Assembly: GCF_030695125.1 (NCBI RefSeq) | Contig: NZ_JAUYTP010000031.1 | Span: 186,001 to 250,000, forward strand | DNA length: 64,000 nt | Direction: 5' to 3' | From: Allobosea sp. | GTDB lineage: Bacteria > Pseudomonadota > Alphaproteobacteria > Rhizobiales > Beijerinckiaceae | In this document: positions 53,277 through 62,115 of the stretch, in pieces | Position numbering within the stretch: position 1 is the first letter of the stretch | Layout: each line of letters opens with the position of its first letter | Notes under the pieces: model-generated | Database searches by the model: none | Told to the model about the DNA's origin: nothing | The model's input: only the letters and a program-made list of their open reading frames with translations | Position numbers and translations under genes: made by a program

Positions 53277-53391
53277 GGAGTTTTGGTTGTTCCCAGGAGC
53301 GGCCGACCTGCAGTCCGCGGCGGCTCGATGCGGGCGGGACAATAGCGACTTGGGCGCGCGCCGCAAGCCGCTACCCGCCCCGCTGCACGTC

Positions 53392-53982
53392 TCATTCGGG
53401 GCGCTTGAGCCGCGCCAGCGCCGCAAAGGGCGATTCGGGGGGCTGCTCGGGGGCCGGCTCGGCAAAGACCGCGCCGGGTTTGCGCGGATAGGGATCGAGG
53501 CCCAGCGCCAGGAATTCCAGCGTCACGGCACCGAGGTCGATCATGCCGTCGACGATCGGCTCGGGCGGATCCTCCTCGTTCAGCCGGACCTCGACATCGA
53601 TCGCGCCGCCGTCGTCATCGGCGCTCTTGCGCCGCGGGTTCGGCTGGTCGGCGGGCGCGAAGTCGAGCTTGAGCGGCACGGTCAGCGTCACGGGGAAGGC
53701 ATCGAGCGTCACGGCGCAGATCTGGTGCAGCGTCGCCTTCATCTCGCCCTCGAGCTTCACCCGGGTTCCGCTGCGCGACAGGACATAGCGCGCCTCGAGC
53801 GATTCGACCGACGGCAGGTCGAGCATCGCGGCGATGCCGGCCAGTTCGGCCGCTTCCGCCCGGACGGCGACATGCGAGCCCCTCAACTTGATCTCGTCGA
53901 CGCGGATCGGCCGCTGCAACGGCAGCGGCGGCATAGGCTGCAGGGCTTCGGGCGGCAGGGCTGGCGGGGTTTCAGATGTCAT
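53392..53982 (-). CDS. DUF177 (YceD) family protein
   Basis: 196 aa. [30 protein letters not shown] and [24 protein letters not shown] match YceD/DUF177, which in many bacteria is encoded just before rpmF or plsX and is linked to 23S rRNA and ribosome maturation. The canonical pair of Cys is reduced to one (QIC). GGAGAG precedes ATG 53982, which shares one base with the stop of the upstream chaperone gene. Confidence 0.87.
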   Translation of the reverse strand: MTSETPPALPPEALQPMPPLPLQRPIRVDEIKLRGSHVAVRAEAAELAGIAAMLDLPSVESLEARYVLSRSGTRVKLEGEMKATLHQICAVTLDAFPVTLTVPLKLDFAPADQPNPRRKSADDDGGAIDVEVRLNEEDPPEPIVDGMIDLGAVTLEFLALGLDPYPRKPGAVFAEPAPEQPPESPFAALARLKRPE

Positions 53983-54527
53983 CAACGCTCTCCACCGGCC
54001 ATGGGAATGGCAAACAGGGTGGCCTCGGTCAGGATCTCTTCGAGATCGCGCTGCTCCAGAACGGCCTGCAGGCGGCGCGCATGGGCCGCCAGAAAGGCCG
54101 CGCCCTCGCCGGAGGCGTCCTGAGGCGTCGCGTTGCGGGCCAGGGCTTCGGTCAGGCCGTCGCCCTCCTCCCCGGCGAACGCAGCCTCATAGGCGCGCAC
54201 CCGGCCGTAGAACATCTGGCCGATCTTCTTCATGCGCTTGGGGACGGCGGTGTCGCTGACGCCGCCATTGCGGCAACCCAGCTCGAGATAGGCGAAATTG
54301 GCGTCGACCAGATCCTGCGCGACCTCGTCGGCGGGCGACGGCAGCTCCCGCAGCCGCCTCAGGACCAGGAAGACATGGAGCGTCAGCGATTCGAAGCGCC
54401 CCTCGAAATCGTCGGCGATGGCGCCGTCGAGATACAAGGCCGGCAGGCGCGACGCTTCCGCGACGCGCGCGAACAGCGCCTCGACGGGCGCTTGCCGGAC
54501 CTCACGCTTGCCGAACAAACCGAACAT
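53982..54527 (-). CDS. Ubiquinol-cytochrome c chaperone family protein (CBP3-like)
   Basis: 181 aa. FESLTLHVFLVLRRLRELP, VDANFAYLELGCRNGGVSDTAVPKRMKKIGQMFYGRVRAYEAAF is the signature of the PF03981 family, related to mitochondrial CBP3 in cytochrome b biogenesis. It probably helps bc1 complex assembly. ATG 54527 gives the usual N terminus. It is divergent from bamE and coupled to DUF177. Confidence 0.88.
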   Translation of the reverse strand: MFGLFGKREVRQAPVEALFARVAEASRLPALYLDGAIADDFEGRFESLTLHVFLVLRRLRELPSPADEVAQDLVDANFAYLELGCRNGGVSDTAVPKRMKKIGQMFYGRVRAYEAAFAGEEGDGLTEALARNATPQDASGEGAAFLAAHARRLQAVLEQRDLEEILTEATLFAIPMAGGER

Positions 54528-54670
54528 GGGGCGGGTACTTTCCCGGCCGGCGGCGCAGAGAACGTCCTTGCCTTGCCAAAGCCATCCTCGGGCGTTACGC
54601 CAACCTCCACCCGTTTGACAAGCGGCTCGGGCTTTGGCCCTTTGCCGCAGCGCCACTGGATGCCGTCCGC

Positions 54671-55165
54671 ATGATCGCCGTTTCCCGCCGTACTGCCCTG
54701 CTCGGCCTCCTCGCGACGACCTCCCTGGCTCTCGCCGGCTGCGGCCCCAATGCCGGCGGCTTCCGGCTCGCGACCTCGGCCGGCATGAACGAGGAAATCC
54801 ATCGCGGTTTCGTCGCCGACGAGGCGCTGATCGCGCAGATCAAGGTCGGCATGGATGTGCAGCAGGTGCTGTCGATCCTCGGCACGCCCTCGACGACGTC
54901 GACGGTCGGCAACCGGACCTTCTACTACATCAGCCAGACCATGCGCCGCCGCTTCCAGTTCCAGGATCTGAGCGTGGTCGATCAGCAGGTGCTGGTGATC
55001 TATTTCAACAAGGGCTTCAAGGTCGAGCGCATCGCCAATTACGGGCTGAAGGACGGCGTGATCTTCGACTTCATCAGCCGCACCACAGCGACCGGCGGCG
55101 AGGAGCAGAGCTTCCTGCGCAACCTCTTCCGCGGCGTGACCCGGTTCAACCCGCTGGGTGCGTGA
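54671..55165 (+). CDS. bamE: Outer-membrane assembly lipoprotein BamE (SmpA/OmlA)
   Basis: 164 aa. A signal with lipobox LAGC (Cys24) is followed by the BamE domain: IKVGMDVQQVLSILGTPSTTSTVGNRTFYYIS. It is part of the Bam complex that inserts beta-barrel proteins into the outer membrane. ATG 54671 is the first start of the signal. A diverged copy of its last 70 bases recurs at 56323–56392. Confidence 0.92.
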   Translation: MIAVSRRTALLGLLATTSLALAGCGPNAGGFRLATSAGMNEEIHRGFVADEALIAQIKVGMDVQQVLSILGTPSTTSTVGNRTFYYISQTMRRRFQFQDLSVVDQQVLVIYFNKGFKVERIANYGLKDGVIFDFISRTTATGGEEQSFLRNLFRGVTRFNPLGA

Positions 55166-55194
55166 CGGCCTCGCCATCATCGAGACAGCATGAC

Positions 55195-55221
55195 GCCCGC
55201 GGCTTACGCCGCGGGCTTTTT
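55195..55221 (+). terminator. Intrinsic terminator of bamE
   Basis: GCCCGCGGC and GCCGCGGGC pair around TTAC and run into five T, about 30 bases after the bamE stop. Confidence 0.9.
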
Positions 55222-55242
55222 CGTTGGGGTACGTCGGCAGGC

Positions 55243-56172
55243 TCAGGTGGGATTGCGCGGGCGGCGGACGGGCAGCGTCATCGCCAGTACGCCGCCGACG
55301 ATCAGGACGAGGCCCGCCCAGGCCGTCGGCGCCAGGCTCTCGCCGAGGAAGATCATGCCGATCAGCACGCCGGTGGGCACCCGCAGATAGGCCACCGACG
55401 TCGTCGCGACCGAGCCCAGCCGGGCGATCAGGCGGAAATAGATCACGAAGGCCAAGGCGGTCGAAAAGATTGAGAGCGCGAGCAATGCCTGGATCGAGGC
55501 CACCGAGGGCGCCAGCGTCCACGGCCGGTCGAGCATGAGGCTCAGCGGGATCAGAATGATAGCCCCGCAGATCAGCGAGCCGGCGGCGGGCATGCTCGGG
55601 TCGAGCCCCCTGAAGTGGCGCCCGAACAGCGCCGCACCGCCATAGCAGAGACTGGCCGCGACCAGCGCGAGTTGGGCTGCGAGATCGGCCCCAAAGCCGA
55701 CCATCGCCTCGACGCCGACGATCAGCAGGGTTCCCGCCAGGCCCGACGCGATGCCGGCGAGCTTGAGCAGCGACACTCGCTCGCCGGTGCCCCCAAGCAG
55801 CCCCAGCAGCACGACGAAGATCGGGCTGGTCGAGCTCAGGATGGTCGCAAGCCCCGCCTCGACGCTGCGCTCGGCCCAGGCGATCAGCGTAAACGGCAGA
55901 ACGCTGTTGAGGCAGGCCTGGACGAGAAAGAGCCGCCAGGTCGCGAGGTCCCGCGGCAGCCGCAGGCCGCGCCAGCGGATCACCGCGAGCAGGATCGCAC
56001 CCGCCAGCAGCGTGCGCGCCGCGATCAGCGTCACCGGCGGAATCGTCTCCACGCCGACCTTGATGAAAGTATAGGAGCCGCCCCAGAGCGTGGCGAGGAC
56101 GAGCAAGAGGGCGAGATCGATGAAGCGCCCTGCCCCGGAACGGGGTGCGACAACGGCGGTGGATGGGGCCAT
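55243..56172 (-). CDS. EamA (DMT) family transporter
   Basis: 309 aa with ten hydrophobic helices in two EamA repeats (LATLWGGSYTFIKVGVETIPPV in the first, LCYGGAALFGRHFRG starting the second). A drug/metabolite exporter of unknown substrate. GGAGACC precedes ATG 56172. It is bracketed by the bamE 3' end and a bamE-like fragment in direct orientation. Confidence 0.87.
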   Translation of the reverse strand: MAPSTAVVAPRSGAGRFIDLALLLVLATLWGGSYTFIKVGVETIPPVTLIAARTLLAGAILLAVIRWRGLRLPRDLATWRLFLVQACLNSVLPFTLIAWAERSVEAGLATILSSTSPIFVVLLGLLGGTGERVSLLKLAGIASGLAGTLLIVGVEAMVGFGADLAAQLALVAASLCYGGAALFGRHFRGLDPSMPAAGSLICGAIILIPLSLMLDRPWTLAPSVASIQALLALSIFSTALAFVIYFRLIARLGSVATTSVAYLRVPTGVLIGMIFLGESLAPTAWAGLVLIVGGVLAMTLPVRRPRNPT

Positions 56173-56322
56173 GGGAGGTCTCCTGTGATGGGAGACGTCA
56201 TGCCCGCCGGCGCGGGTTATGGCTTGCGGGAACGCTACGGGGATGGCGGTAGTGTCGAGGGCGGTTCGGGCAGCGGACGTCCCATGGGATTGCATTCAGC
56301 TTGGGAATGCTCGCGGTCATAT

Positions 56323-56392
56323 CGGCGAGGAGCAGAGCTTATTGCGCAACCTATTCAGGGGCGTGACGAAGTTCAGTCTGTTCGGCGTGTGA
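56323..56392 (+). pseudogene. Duplicated 3' fragment of a bamE-like gene
   Basis: Seventy bases ending in TGA match the 3' end of bamE (55096–55165) at about 55 of 70 positions by eye, without gaps. The translated ends are EEQSFLRNLFRGVTRFNPLGA in bamE and EEQSLLRNLFRGVTKFSLFG plus V here. Nothing of the rest of bamE is present upstream, so this is a fragment of a paralogue or of a homologue from another strain. Confidence 0.75.
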
Positions 56393-56403
56393 GGCCGGAG
56401 AAA

Positions 56404-56703
56404 CTACTTACGAAAGAACCACTTTGATCCAGTGATCGCCATGGTACCGACTTGGAGAGTAATAGCGGAAATGAACGCTATTATCACTTTTGAATCGATC
56501 AGGCGACTTTCATGAGGGAGCTTTCCGGTTAGAACGAACATCACCTCAATGGTCGCAAGCGCAGCGATCCAGATTGTGACAGCCGCATTTATAATCATCA
56601 TGTAACGCGATAATTTTGAGTATTCGACCTCCCTAACTTCGAAACGCTCCTCAGTTTTATAGGGACTCCTCTCCTCTGTCTCACTAACTTGACGATCTTT
56701 CAT
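56404..56703 (-). CDS. Hypothetical small membrane protein
   Basis: 99 aa with a charged N-terminal 35 residues (many Glu, Arg, Lys) and two helices (MMIINAAVTIWIAALATIEVMF and VIIAFISAITLQVGTMAI). The start ATG 56703 is nine bases from GAGAGG; ATG 56712 is directly adjacent to it and less likely. A+T-rich. Unknown family. Downstream partner of the ribbon-helix-helix gene, with a terminator between them. Confidence 0.65.
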   Translation of the reverse strand: MKDRQVSETEERSPYKTEERFEVREVEYSKLSRYMMIINAAVTIWIAALATIEVMFVLTGKLPHESRLIDSKVIIAFISAITLQVGTMAITGSKWFFRK

Positions 56704-56725
56704 TACCGCCATCCTCTCGATTTAT

Positions 56726-56752
56726 AAAAACACCCGCCAAATCTGGCGGGTG
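56726..56752 (-). terminator. Intrinsic terminator between the RHH gene and the membrane gene
   Basis: CACCCGCCA and TGGCGGGTG form a perfect nine-base stem with a four-base loop, followed by five T on the minus strand. It should limit read-through into the membrane protein gene. Confidence 0.85.
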
Positions 56753-56784
56753 CGCTTAATCTAAGACAATCGTCAGCTCAACGA

Positions 56785-57003
56785 CTAAAATGACTGAGGA
56801 ACAACTACTTCCGCATATGTTCCATCATCTTTTTTCCTCAAAAGATGAATCCGATTATCTTCGTCGGCCTCCTCCGAGGCGATCATGGCAATCGCGAGCG
56901 CTCTCTTTAGAACAGCCGCATTCGTCGAAACGCCGTAAACACGCTTCAACTCCTCAAGAGCTTTAGCCGTCTTTTCGTCGATCTCGAAACTTGTCTGGGC
57001 CAC
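56785..57003 (-). CDS. Ribbon-helix-helix DNA-binding protein
   Basis: 72 aa from GTG 57003, nine bases after GGAGG; an ATG at 57012 lies directly against that site. The sequence FEIDEKTAKALEELKRVYGV followed by STNAAVLKRALAIAMIASEE is a beta strand plus two helices of the MetJ/Arc/CopG fold. The C-terminal part DGTYAEVVVP is a short beta tail common in these small regulators. An inverted repeat in front of the gene is a candidate operator. No toxin gene is recognised next to it. Confidence 0.65.
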   Translation of the reverse strand: MAQTSFEIDEKTAKALEELKRVYGVSTNAAVLKRALAIAMIASEEADEDNRIHLLRKKDDGTYAEVVVPQSF

Positions 57004-57025
57004 GAAAGTCATCCTCCGATTAAGG

Positions 57026-57046
57026 GAACCTGAACGCGAAAGGTTC
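57026..57046. promoter_or_regulatory. Inverted repeat upstream of the RHH gene
   Basis: GAACCT and AGGTTC arms with a nine-base spacer lie 23 bases before the RHH start in the divergent spacer. A site for autoregulation is plausible. Confidence 0.35.
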
Positions 57047-57095
57047 TACATCCACCCCAATCGCGCCTACATCGTGGCATCTATGTAACATTCAT

Positions 57096-57599
57096 ATGAA
57101 ATCCATACAAGGAATATTGACGATCTGGTTAACATCCAGTACCCGCAAATTGCCAACATGGGACTGGAGAATGAGCCCTTATCAGCGCTTAGGCCAAATT
57201 GCGCAGCGGTACAGCCGCCGCTATCACGCTCTTCGGCGCGCGCTGCCGTTTGAACTCATTGCCGAACTTGCGAGCGCTGAGCTACGAATCGTCCAGACGT
57301 GCGGTTACCCAGAGGGACATATCAGGGCCAGCGCACTCTACATGATCTCAACCGACGAAACGCAGCAGGCTTTCTTGATCAGCGAAAATCCTGACATCAC
57401 AAATACAGCCTCAGAAGAGCCTGAAATAATCAAATTAAATTTGCAAATGAGTGACGCATACAGGAAGCTTGAGCTGATAAATTATTATTCGACGAGGTCT
57501 TTGACTATAACCTACGAAGTAAATTTCGAAACAAACTGGATTACGTTTCTTGACATCCCACTTATCGGGAAGCCGATTAAATTTCTCGAACAACATTAA
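57096..57599 (+). CDS. Hypothetical protein in the A+T-rich island
   Basis: 167 aa from ATG 57096, or 142 from ATG 57171 (MSPYQRLGQ). No transmembrane segment or signal is clear. The middle part YSRRYHALRRALPFELIAEL is helical and basic, and the C-terminal half is beta-rich. No family recognised. It is divergent from the RHH gene and shares its A+T-rich composition, particularly in the last 200 bases. Confidence 0.5.
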   Translation: MKSIQGILTIWLTSSTRKLPTWDWRMSPYQRLGQIAQRYSRRYHALRRALPFELIAELASAELRIVQTCGYPEGHIRASALYMISTDETQQAFLISENPDITNTASEEPEIIKLNLQMSDAYRKLELINYYSTRSLTITYEVNFETNWITFLDIPLIGKPIKFLEQH

Positions 57600-57606
57600 C
57601 ATATCT

Positions 57607-57645
57607 GCGGCCACGCCCAGATCACAGAGGTCTAGGCATGGCCGC
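57607..57645. terminator. Hairpin between converging genes before hppA
   Basis: GCGGCCA and TGGCCGC form a seven-base stem, extended by GCC/GGC after one mismatch, with a loop of about 17 bases. No T-tract, so a weak or bidirectional terminator at best. Confidence 0.4.
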
Positions 57646-57653
57646 TGATCACC

Positions 57654-59810
57654 TCAGCTGTGAGCCAGGATCGCCAGCAGCAGCAGCGCGATGATGTTGG
57701 TGATCTTGATCGCCGGGTTCACGGCGGGGCCCGCCGTGTCCTTGTAGGGGTCGCCGACGGTGTCGCCGGTGACCGAGGCCTTGTGCGCCTCGGAGCCCTT
57801 CATGTGGCGCACGCCGTCCTTGTCGACGAAGCCGTCCTCGAAGGACTTCTTGGCGTTGTCCCAGGCGCCGCCGCCCGAGGTCATCGAGATCGCCACAAAA
57901 ATGCCGGTGACGATGACGCCCATCAGCATGGCGCCGACGGCCGCGAAGGCCTGGTTCTTGCCGGCGATGGCGTTGATCGCGAAGAAGGTCACGATCGGGG
58001 CCAGAACCGGCAGCAGCGAGGGGATGATCATCTCCTTGATCGCCGCCTTGGTCAGGAGGTCGACGGCGCGCGCATAATCGGGCCGCTCGGTGCCGTCCAT
58101 GATGCCCGGCTTCTCCTTGAACTGGCGCCGGACCTCCTCGACGACGGAGCCCGCCGCGCGCCCCACCGCCGTCATGCCCATGCCGGCGAAGAGGAAGGGG
58201 ATCAGGCCGCCGAGCAGCAGGCCGACAACGACGTAAGGGTTGGACAGCGAGAAATCGACGACCACGCCCCTGAAATACTGGAAGGTGGTCGAGCCCGCCT
58301 TGTTGGCCTCGGCGATGAAGAAATTGAGGTCCGAGGTATAGGCCGCGAACAGCACCAGCGCGCCCAGCCCCGCCGAGCCGATCGCATAGCCCTTGGTGAT
58401 CGCCTTGGTGGTGTTGCCGACGGCGTCGAGCGCGTCGGTGGAGTGACGCACCTCCTTGGGCAGGCCGGCCATCTCGGCGATGCCGCCGGCGTTGTCGGTG
58501 ACGGGGCCGAACGCATCGAGCGCGACGACCACGCCGGCCAGCGCCAGCATGGCGGTGGTGGCGATGGCGATGCCGAACAGGCCGGCAAAGCCATAGGAGA
58601 CGATGATGCCGGCGATGATCACGATCGTCGGCAGTGCGGTCGATTCCAAGGATACCGCGAGGCCCTGGATGACGTTGGTGCCGTGGCCGGTGACCGAGGC
58701 CTGGGCGATCGAGACCACCGGGCGCTTGCCGGTGCCCGTGTAGTATTCGGTGATGACGACGATCAGCAGCGTGACGGCGAGGCCGACCAGCGCGCAGGCG
58801 AAGAGCCCGCCCGAGGTGAAGGTGACGCCCTGCACCGTGGTGAAGGAGGCCGAGAAGCCCCCGAACATCAGATAGTTCACGGCTGCGATCGCGCCGATGG
58901 AGAGCACGCCGGCGGCGATGAAGCCCTTGTAGAGCGCGCCCATGATCGACTGGTTGGCGCCGAGCTTGACGAAGAAGGTGCCGATGATCGACGTCACGAT
59001 GCACGAGGCGCCGATCGCCATCGGGTAGAGCATCATCGTCCCGAGCGTCGCCTGACCGGCGAAGAAGATCGCAGCCAGAACCATCGTGGCGACCAGCGTC
59101 ACCGCATAGGTCTCGAACAGGTCGGCCGCCATGCCGGCGCAGTCGCCGACATTGTCGCCCACGTTGTCGGCGATGGTCGCAGGGTTGCGCGGATCATCCT
59201 CGGGAATGCCGGCCTCAACCTTGCCGACGAGGTCGGCGCCGACATCGGCGCCCTTGGTGAAGATGCCGCCGCCGAGACGGGCGAAGATCGAGATCAGCGA
59301 GGCGCCGAGGCCGAGCGCAACGAGCGAGTCGATGACGACGCGGCTTGAGGGCGAGAAGCCCAGCATCGAGGTCAGGACGCCGTAATAGACGGCAACGCCG
59401 AGCAGGGCGAGGCCGGCGACCAGCATGCCGGTGACGGCGCCGGCCTTGAAGGCGACGTCGAGCCCCTCGCCCAGCGACTGCATGGCGGCCTGCGCGGTGC
59501 GGACGTTCGCGCGCACCGAGACGTTCATGCCGATGAAGCCGGCCATGCCTGAGAGCACGGCGCCGATCAGGAAGCCGATCGCGACCCACTGCCCCAGCAG
59601 ATAGGCGAGCGCGACGAAGAGCACGACGCCGACCATGCCGATGGTGATGTATTGGCGCTTCAGATAGGCCTGCGCGCCTTCAGCCACCGCCGCTGCGATC
59701 TCCTGCATGCGCTGGTTGCCGGCGTCACGCTTCATGACGTCGGCATAGGCCCAGACGCCATAGGCGATCGATAATGCACTTAAAAGAATGATGATGAGCA
59801 GCGCTGACAT
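57654..59810 (-). CDS. hppA: Membrane-bound proton-pumping pyrophosphatase
   Basis: 718 aa with about 16 helices. The substrate site is intact: [41 protein letters not shown], and the C-terminal [19 protein letters not shown]. The motif [18 protein letters not shown] has Lys where K+-dependent enzymes have Ala, so this is the K+-independent proton pump. It couples pyrophosphate hydrolysis to proton export. ATG 59810 has CAGGAAA upstream. Confidence 0.96.
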   Translation of the reverse strand: MSALLIIILLSALSIAYGVWAYADVMKRDAGNQRMQEIAAAVAEGAQAYLKRQYITIGMVGVVLFVALAYLLGQWVAIGFLIGAVLSGMAGFIGMNVSVRANVRTAQAAMQSLGEGLDVAFKAGAVTGMLVAGLALLGVAVYYGVLTSMLGFSPSSRVVIDSLVALGLGASLISIFARLGGGIFTKGADVGADLVGKVEAGIPEDDPRNPATIADNVGDNVGDCAGMAADLFETYAVTLVATMVLAAIFFAGQATLGTMMLYPMAIGASCIVTSIIGTFFVKLGANQSIMGALYKGFIAAGVLSIGAIAAVNYLMFGGFSASFTTVQGVTFTSGGLFACALVGLAVTLLIVVITEYYTGTGKRPVVSIAQASVTGHGTNVIQGLAVSLESTALPTIVIIAGIIVSYGFAGLFGIAIATTAMLALAGVVVALDAFGPVTDNAGGIAEMAGLPKEVRHSTDALDAVGNTTKAITKGYAIGSAGLGALVLFAAYTSDLNFFIAEANKAGSTTFQYFRGVVVDFSLSNPYVVVGLLLGGLIPFLFAGMGMTAVGRAAGSVVEEVRRQFKEKPGIMDGTERPDYARAVDLLTKAAIKEMIIPSLLPVLAPIVTFFAINAIAGKNQAFAAVGAMLMGVIVTGIFVAISMTSGGGAWDNAKKSFEDGFVDKDGVRHMKGSEAHKASVTGDTVGDPYKDTAGPAVNPAIKITNIIALLLLAILAHS

Positions 59811-60031
59811 GCGGTTTCCTGACCTTGAGCTTCCGACCGATCGGGAGCGCTTTCGCTCCTCATTTGCCGTTTTGGACGCCAGGCATAGGAAATCTGGACC
59901 GAATGACGGTTCGGCCCGCGTCGCGTCGCCAGTGTCAGGCGAATTTGTGGCAAGTTTCGCAGGGAAGCGCAAACGGCCAGGGGCACCGAGGACGCAATAT
60001 TGTCGCGCGTGCAACGCCCGTCACAGGCGCC

Positions 60032-60832
60032 TTACAACGCCACGTCGCGGTTGACGTTCTTGTAGAGCAGGTAACAGGCGTCGTCGAAGCCGGTGGGATA
60101 GAACTGCTGCGGGCAATAGCCGCCCATCCAGATGAAGTCCTGAGCCCAGATCTCGTGCCAGTCGCGGCCGAGGAAATAGAGCCCCTGCCCTTCGAGCATA
60201 TAGAGCCCGTGTTCCATGACATGGGTCTCGACATCGGGGAAACAGGTACCCGGCTTGAACCACATCAGGTTCATCTCGAAATCGAAGCGCAGATCGCCAT
60301 AGGGCAGCAGGAACTGGAAGCCCCGCCCCTCCATGCCCGTGTGGTTGGTGACCGGCACCGCATCCTGATGCGAGAGGATCGGTTCGGGCATGGCCAGCCC
60401 CGGCGCGGGCTCGTATCGCTTGCGCAGTGCGAGCACGCGAACGGGCGCGGCGCTCTCGTTGCGCAGGCTGAACGACGTGCCCGGAGGCAGATAGGCAAAG
60501 CTGCCCTTCCCGAACGCGACGGGCGCGCCGTCCGCCACGGCAAAGGCGGCCTCGCCGGACAGCCCGTAGTAGAAATGCTGAATGCCGTCCTCGGCGAAGG
60601 GGACACGTGTCCCGCCGCCTGGCTCGATCTCGAAGACATATTGCGCGAACGCCGCGCCCAGCACGGGCGCAGCGAGAGTGCGCACGACCGTCTTCTCCAG
60701 ATGCGGCAGACGGCTGACGAGAACACCTTCCGGCGGCATGAAGGCATAGTTTCTGGTGACGATGCCGCGGTTGTGGCCGATCGCGCCGACGGGAGGCCTG
60801 CCGGCGATCTGAGGCAACTGATGGGGACGCAT
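60032..60832 (-). CDS. allE: (S)-ureidoglycine aminohydrolase-like bicupin (AllE/YlbA)
   Basis: 266 aa with two cupin domains. The C-terminal cupin has the metal motif ETHVMEHGLYMLEGQG; VTRNYAFMPPEGVLVSRLP at the N terminus is typical of AllE. It converts S-ureidoglycine to S-ureidoglycolate and ammonia in purine catabolism. GGAGAA precedes ATG 60832. It is 38 bases downstream of an MFS gene and probably co-transcribed; other allantoin genes are not in the window. Confidence 0.88.
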   Translation of the reverse strand: MRPHQLPQIAGRPPVGAIGHNRGIVTRNYAFMPPEGVLVSRLPHLEKTVVRTLAAPVLGAAFAQYVFEIEPGGGTRVPFAEDGIQHFYYGLSGEAAFAVADGAPVAFGKGSFAYLPPGTSFSLRNESAAPVRVLALRKRYEPAPGLAMPEPILSHQDAVPVTNHTGMEGRGFQFLLPYGDLRFDFEMNLMWFKPGTCFPDVETHVMEHGLYMLEGQGLYFLGRDWHEIWAQDFIWMGGYCPQQFYPTGFDDACYLLYKNVNRDVAL

Positions 60833-60870
60833 GGCGGGTTCTCCTCTCGGTCGGCTCGCCCGGGCAAAGA

Positions 60871-62076
60871 TCAGGCCGGGACGGCCGGCTTCGACAACGC
60901 CTGCCAGGCGACCAGCACCAGTGCCACCGCGACCGGCGGGAAGACCAGCCAGTTGACGCTCTCCCAGCCGCCGGCATGCAGCAGCCCGCCCGAGGAGAAG
61001 GAGGCGATGGCGACCGAGCCGAAGACGAGGAAGTCGTTGGCGGCCTGGACCTTGACGCGCTCCTCGGGGCGGTAGCAGTCGGTCACCAGCGCGGTCGCAC
61101 CGATGAAGCCGAAATTCCAGCCGATGCCGAGCAGGACGAGCGCGGTCCAGAAATGCGCCACGGTGAGGCCGTGCAGGCCGATGATGGCAGCCATCGCCGT
61201 CAGCACCAGCCCGGCCATGGTGACCTGCGCCTTGCCGAAGCGGGCGATCAGCCGCCCGGTGAAGAAACTCGGCCCGAACATCGCCAGCACATGCCACTGG
61301 ATGCCGAGCGCGGCGTCGCCGACCGAATGCCCGCAGCCGATCATCGCGAGCGGGGCGGCCGTCATCAGAAAGCTCATCAGCCCATAGGTGACGAGGCCGG
61401 CCGTGACCGAGGCGATGAATTTCGGCTGTCGCATGATCTCGGGGAGCGGCCGCCCGCCGGTCATGGCAGCCTTCGCCACCGGCGGCGCCCGCAGCATCAG
61501 GATCACCAGCATGGCCAGCAAGGCCAGGCAGCCCTGGGCGAGGAAGCTCGCGGCGAACGGGGCGTCGGGCGTCAGATCGCGCGTCCAATAGACGGTCTGC
61601 GGGCCGATCACGCCGGCAGCGATGCCGCCGATCATGACCCAGGAGATGGCGCGGGGCCGGAAGCTCTCGGTCGCGGCGTCGGCGGCGGCGAAACGGTAGC
61701 TCTGGACGAAGGCGCCATAGAGCCCGCAGGCGAAGGTGCCGAGGCAGAACAGCCAGAACAGCCGCGTGCTCGTGCCGGCGGCAGCGATGCTGGCGGCTGC
61801 GGCCCCGATCAGCGCGCCGATCAGATAGCCGTTGCGGCGTCCGAGCCGGCGCATCAGCATCGCGGCGGGAATGACGCCCACCGCGATGCCGAGCTGCATC
61901 AGGCTGACGGGGACGGTGGCGAAGGTCTGGTCGGTGACCAGCTGCGAGCCGACGATGCCGCCCAGCGAGATGACGATCGGCGGGCTCGATCCGCCCAGCG
62001 CCTGGGCGCAGGCGAGAACCACGGCGTTGCGCTTGGCGGGCGCGTCGCCGTCAGCGACCGGGACATGCTGGTTCAT
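60871..62076 (-). CDS. MFS transporter
   Basis: 401 aa with 12 hydrophobic segments; MRRLGRRNGYLIGALIG after helix 2 and RLIARFGKAQVTMAGL after helix 8 are the paired MFS loop motifs. Substrate unknown; position directly before allE suggests a ureide or purine-related compound. It starts 39 bases after the thiL stop. Confidence 0.87.
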   Translation of the reverse strand: MNQHVPVADGDAPAKRNAVVLACAQALGGSSPPIVISLGGIVGSQLVTDQTFATVPVSLMQLGIAVGVIPAAMLMRRLGRRNGYLIGALIGAAAASIAAAGTSTRLFWLFCLGTFACGLYGAFVQSYRFAAADAATESFRPRAISWVMIGGIAAGVIGPQTVYWTRDLTPDAPFAASFLAQGCLALLAMLVILMLRAPPVAKAAMTGGRPLPEIMRQPKFIASVTAGLVTYGLMSFLMTAAPLAMIGCGHSVGDAALGIQWHVLAMFGPSFFTGRLIARFGKAQVTMAGLVLTAMAAIIGLHGLTVAHFWTALVLLGIGWNFGFIGATALVTDCYRPEERVKVQAANDFLVFGSVAIASFSSGGLLHAGGWESVNWLVFPPVAVALVLVAWQALSKPAVPA

Positions 62077-62115
62077 GCGTCTGCCGTCCTTGATCAGGCG
62101 GCGCGGGCCGCCTTC

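Noticed and set aside
56404-57012. Classical type II toxin-antitoxin pair
   Set aside because: The partner of the RHH protein is a membrane protein behind a strong terminator, and no known toxin fold is visible.
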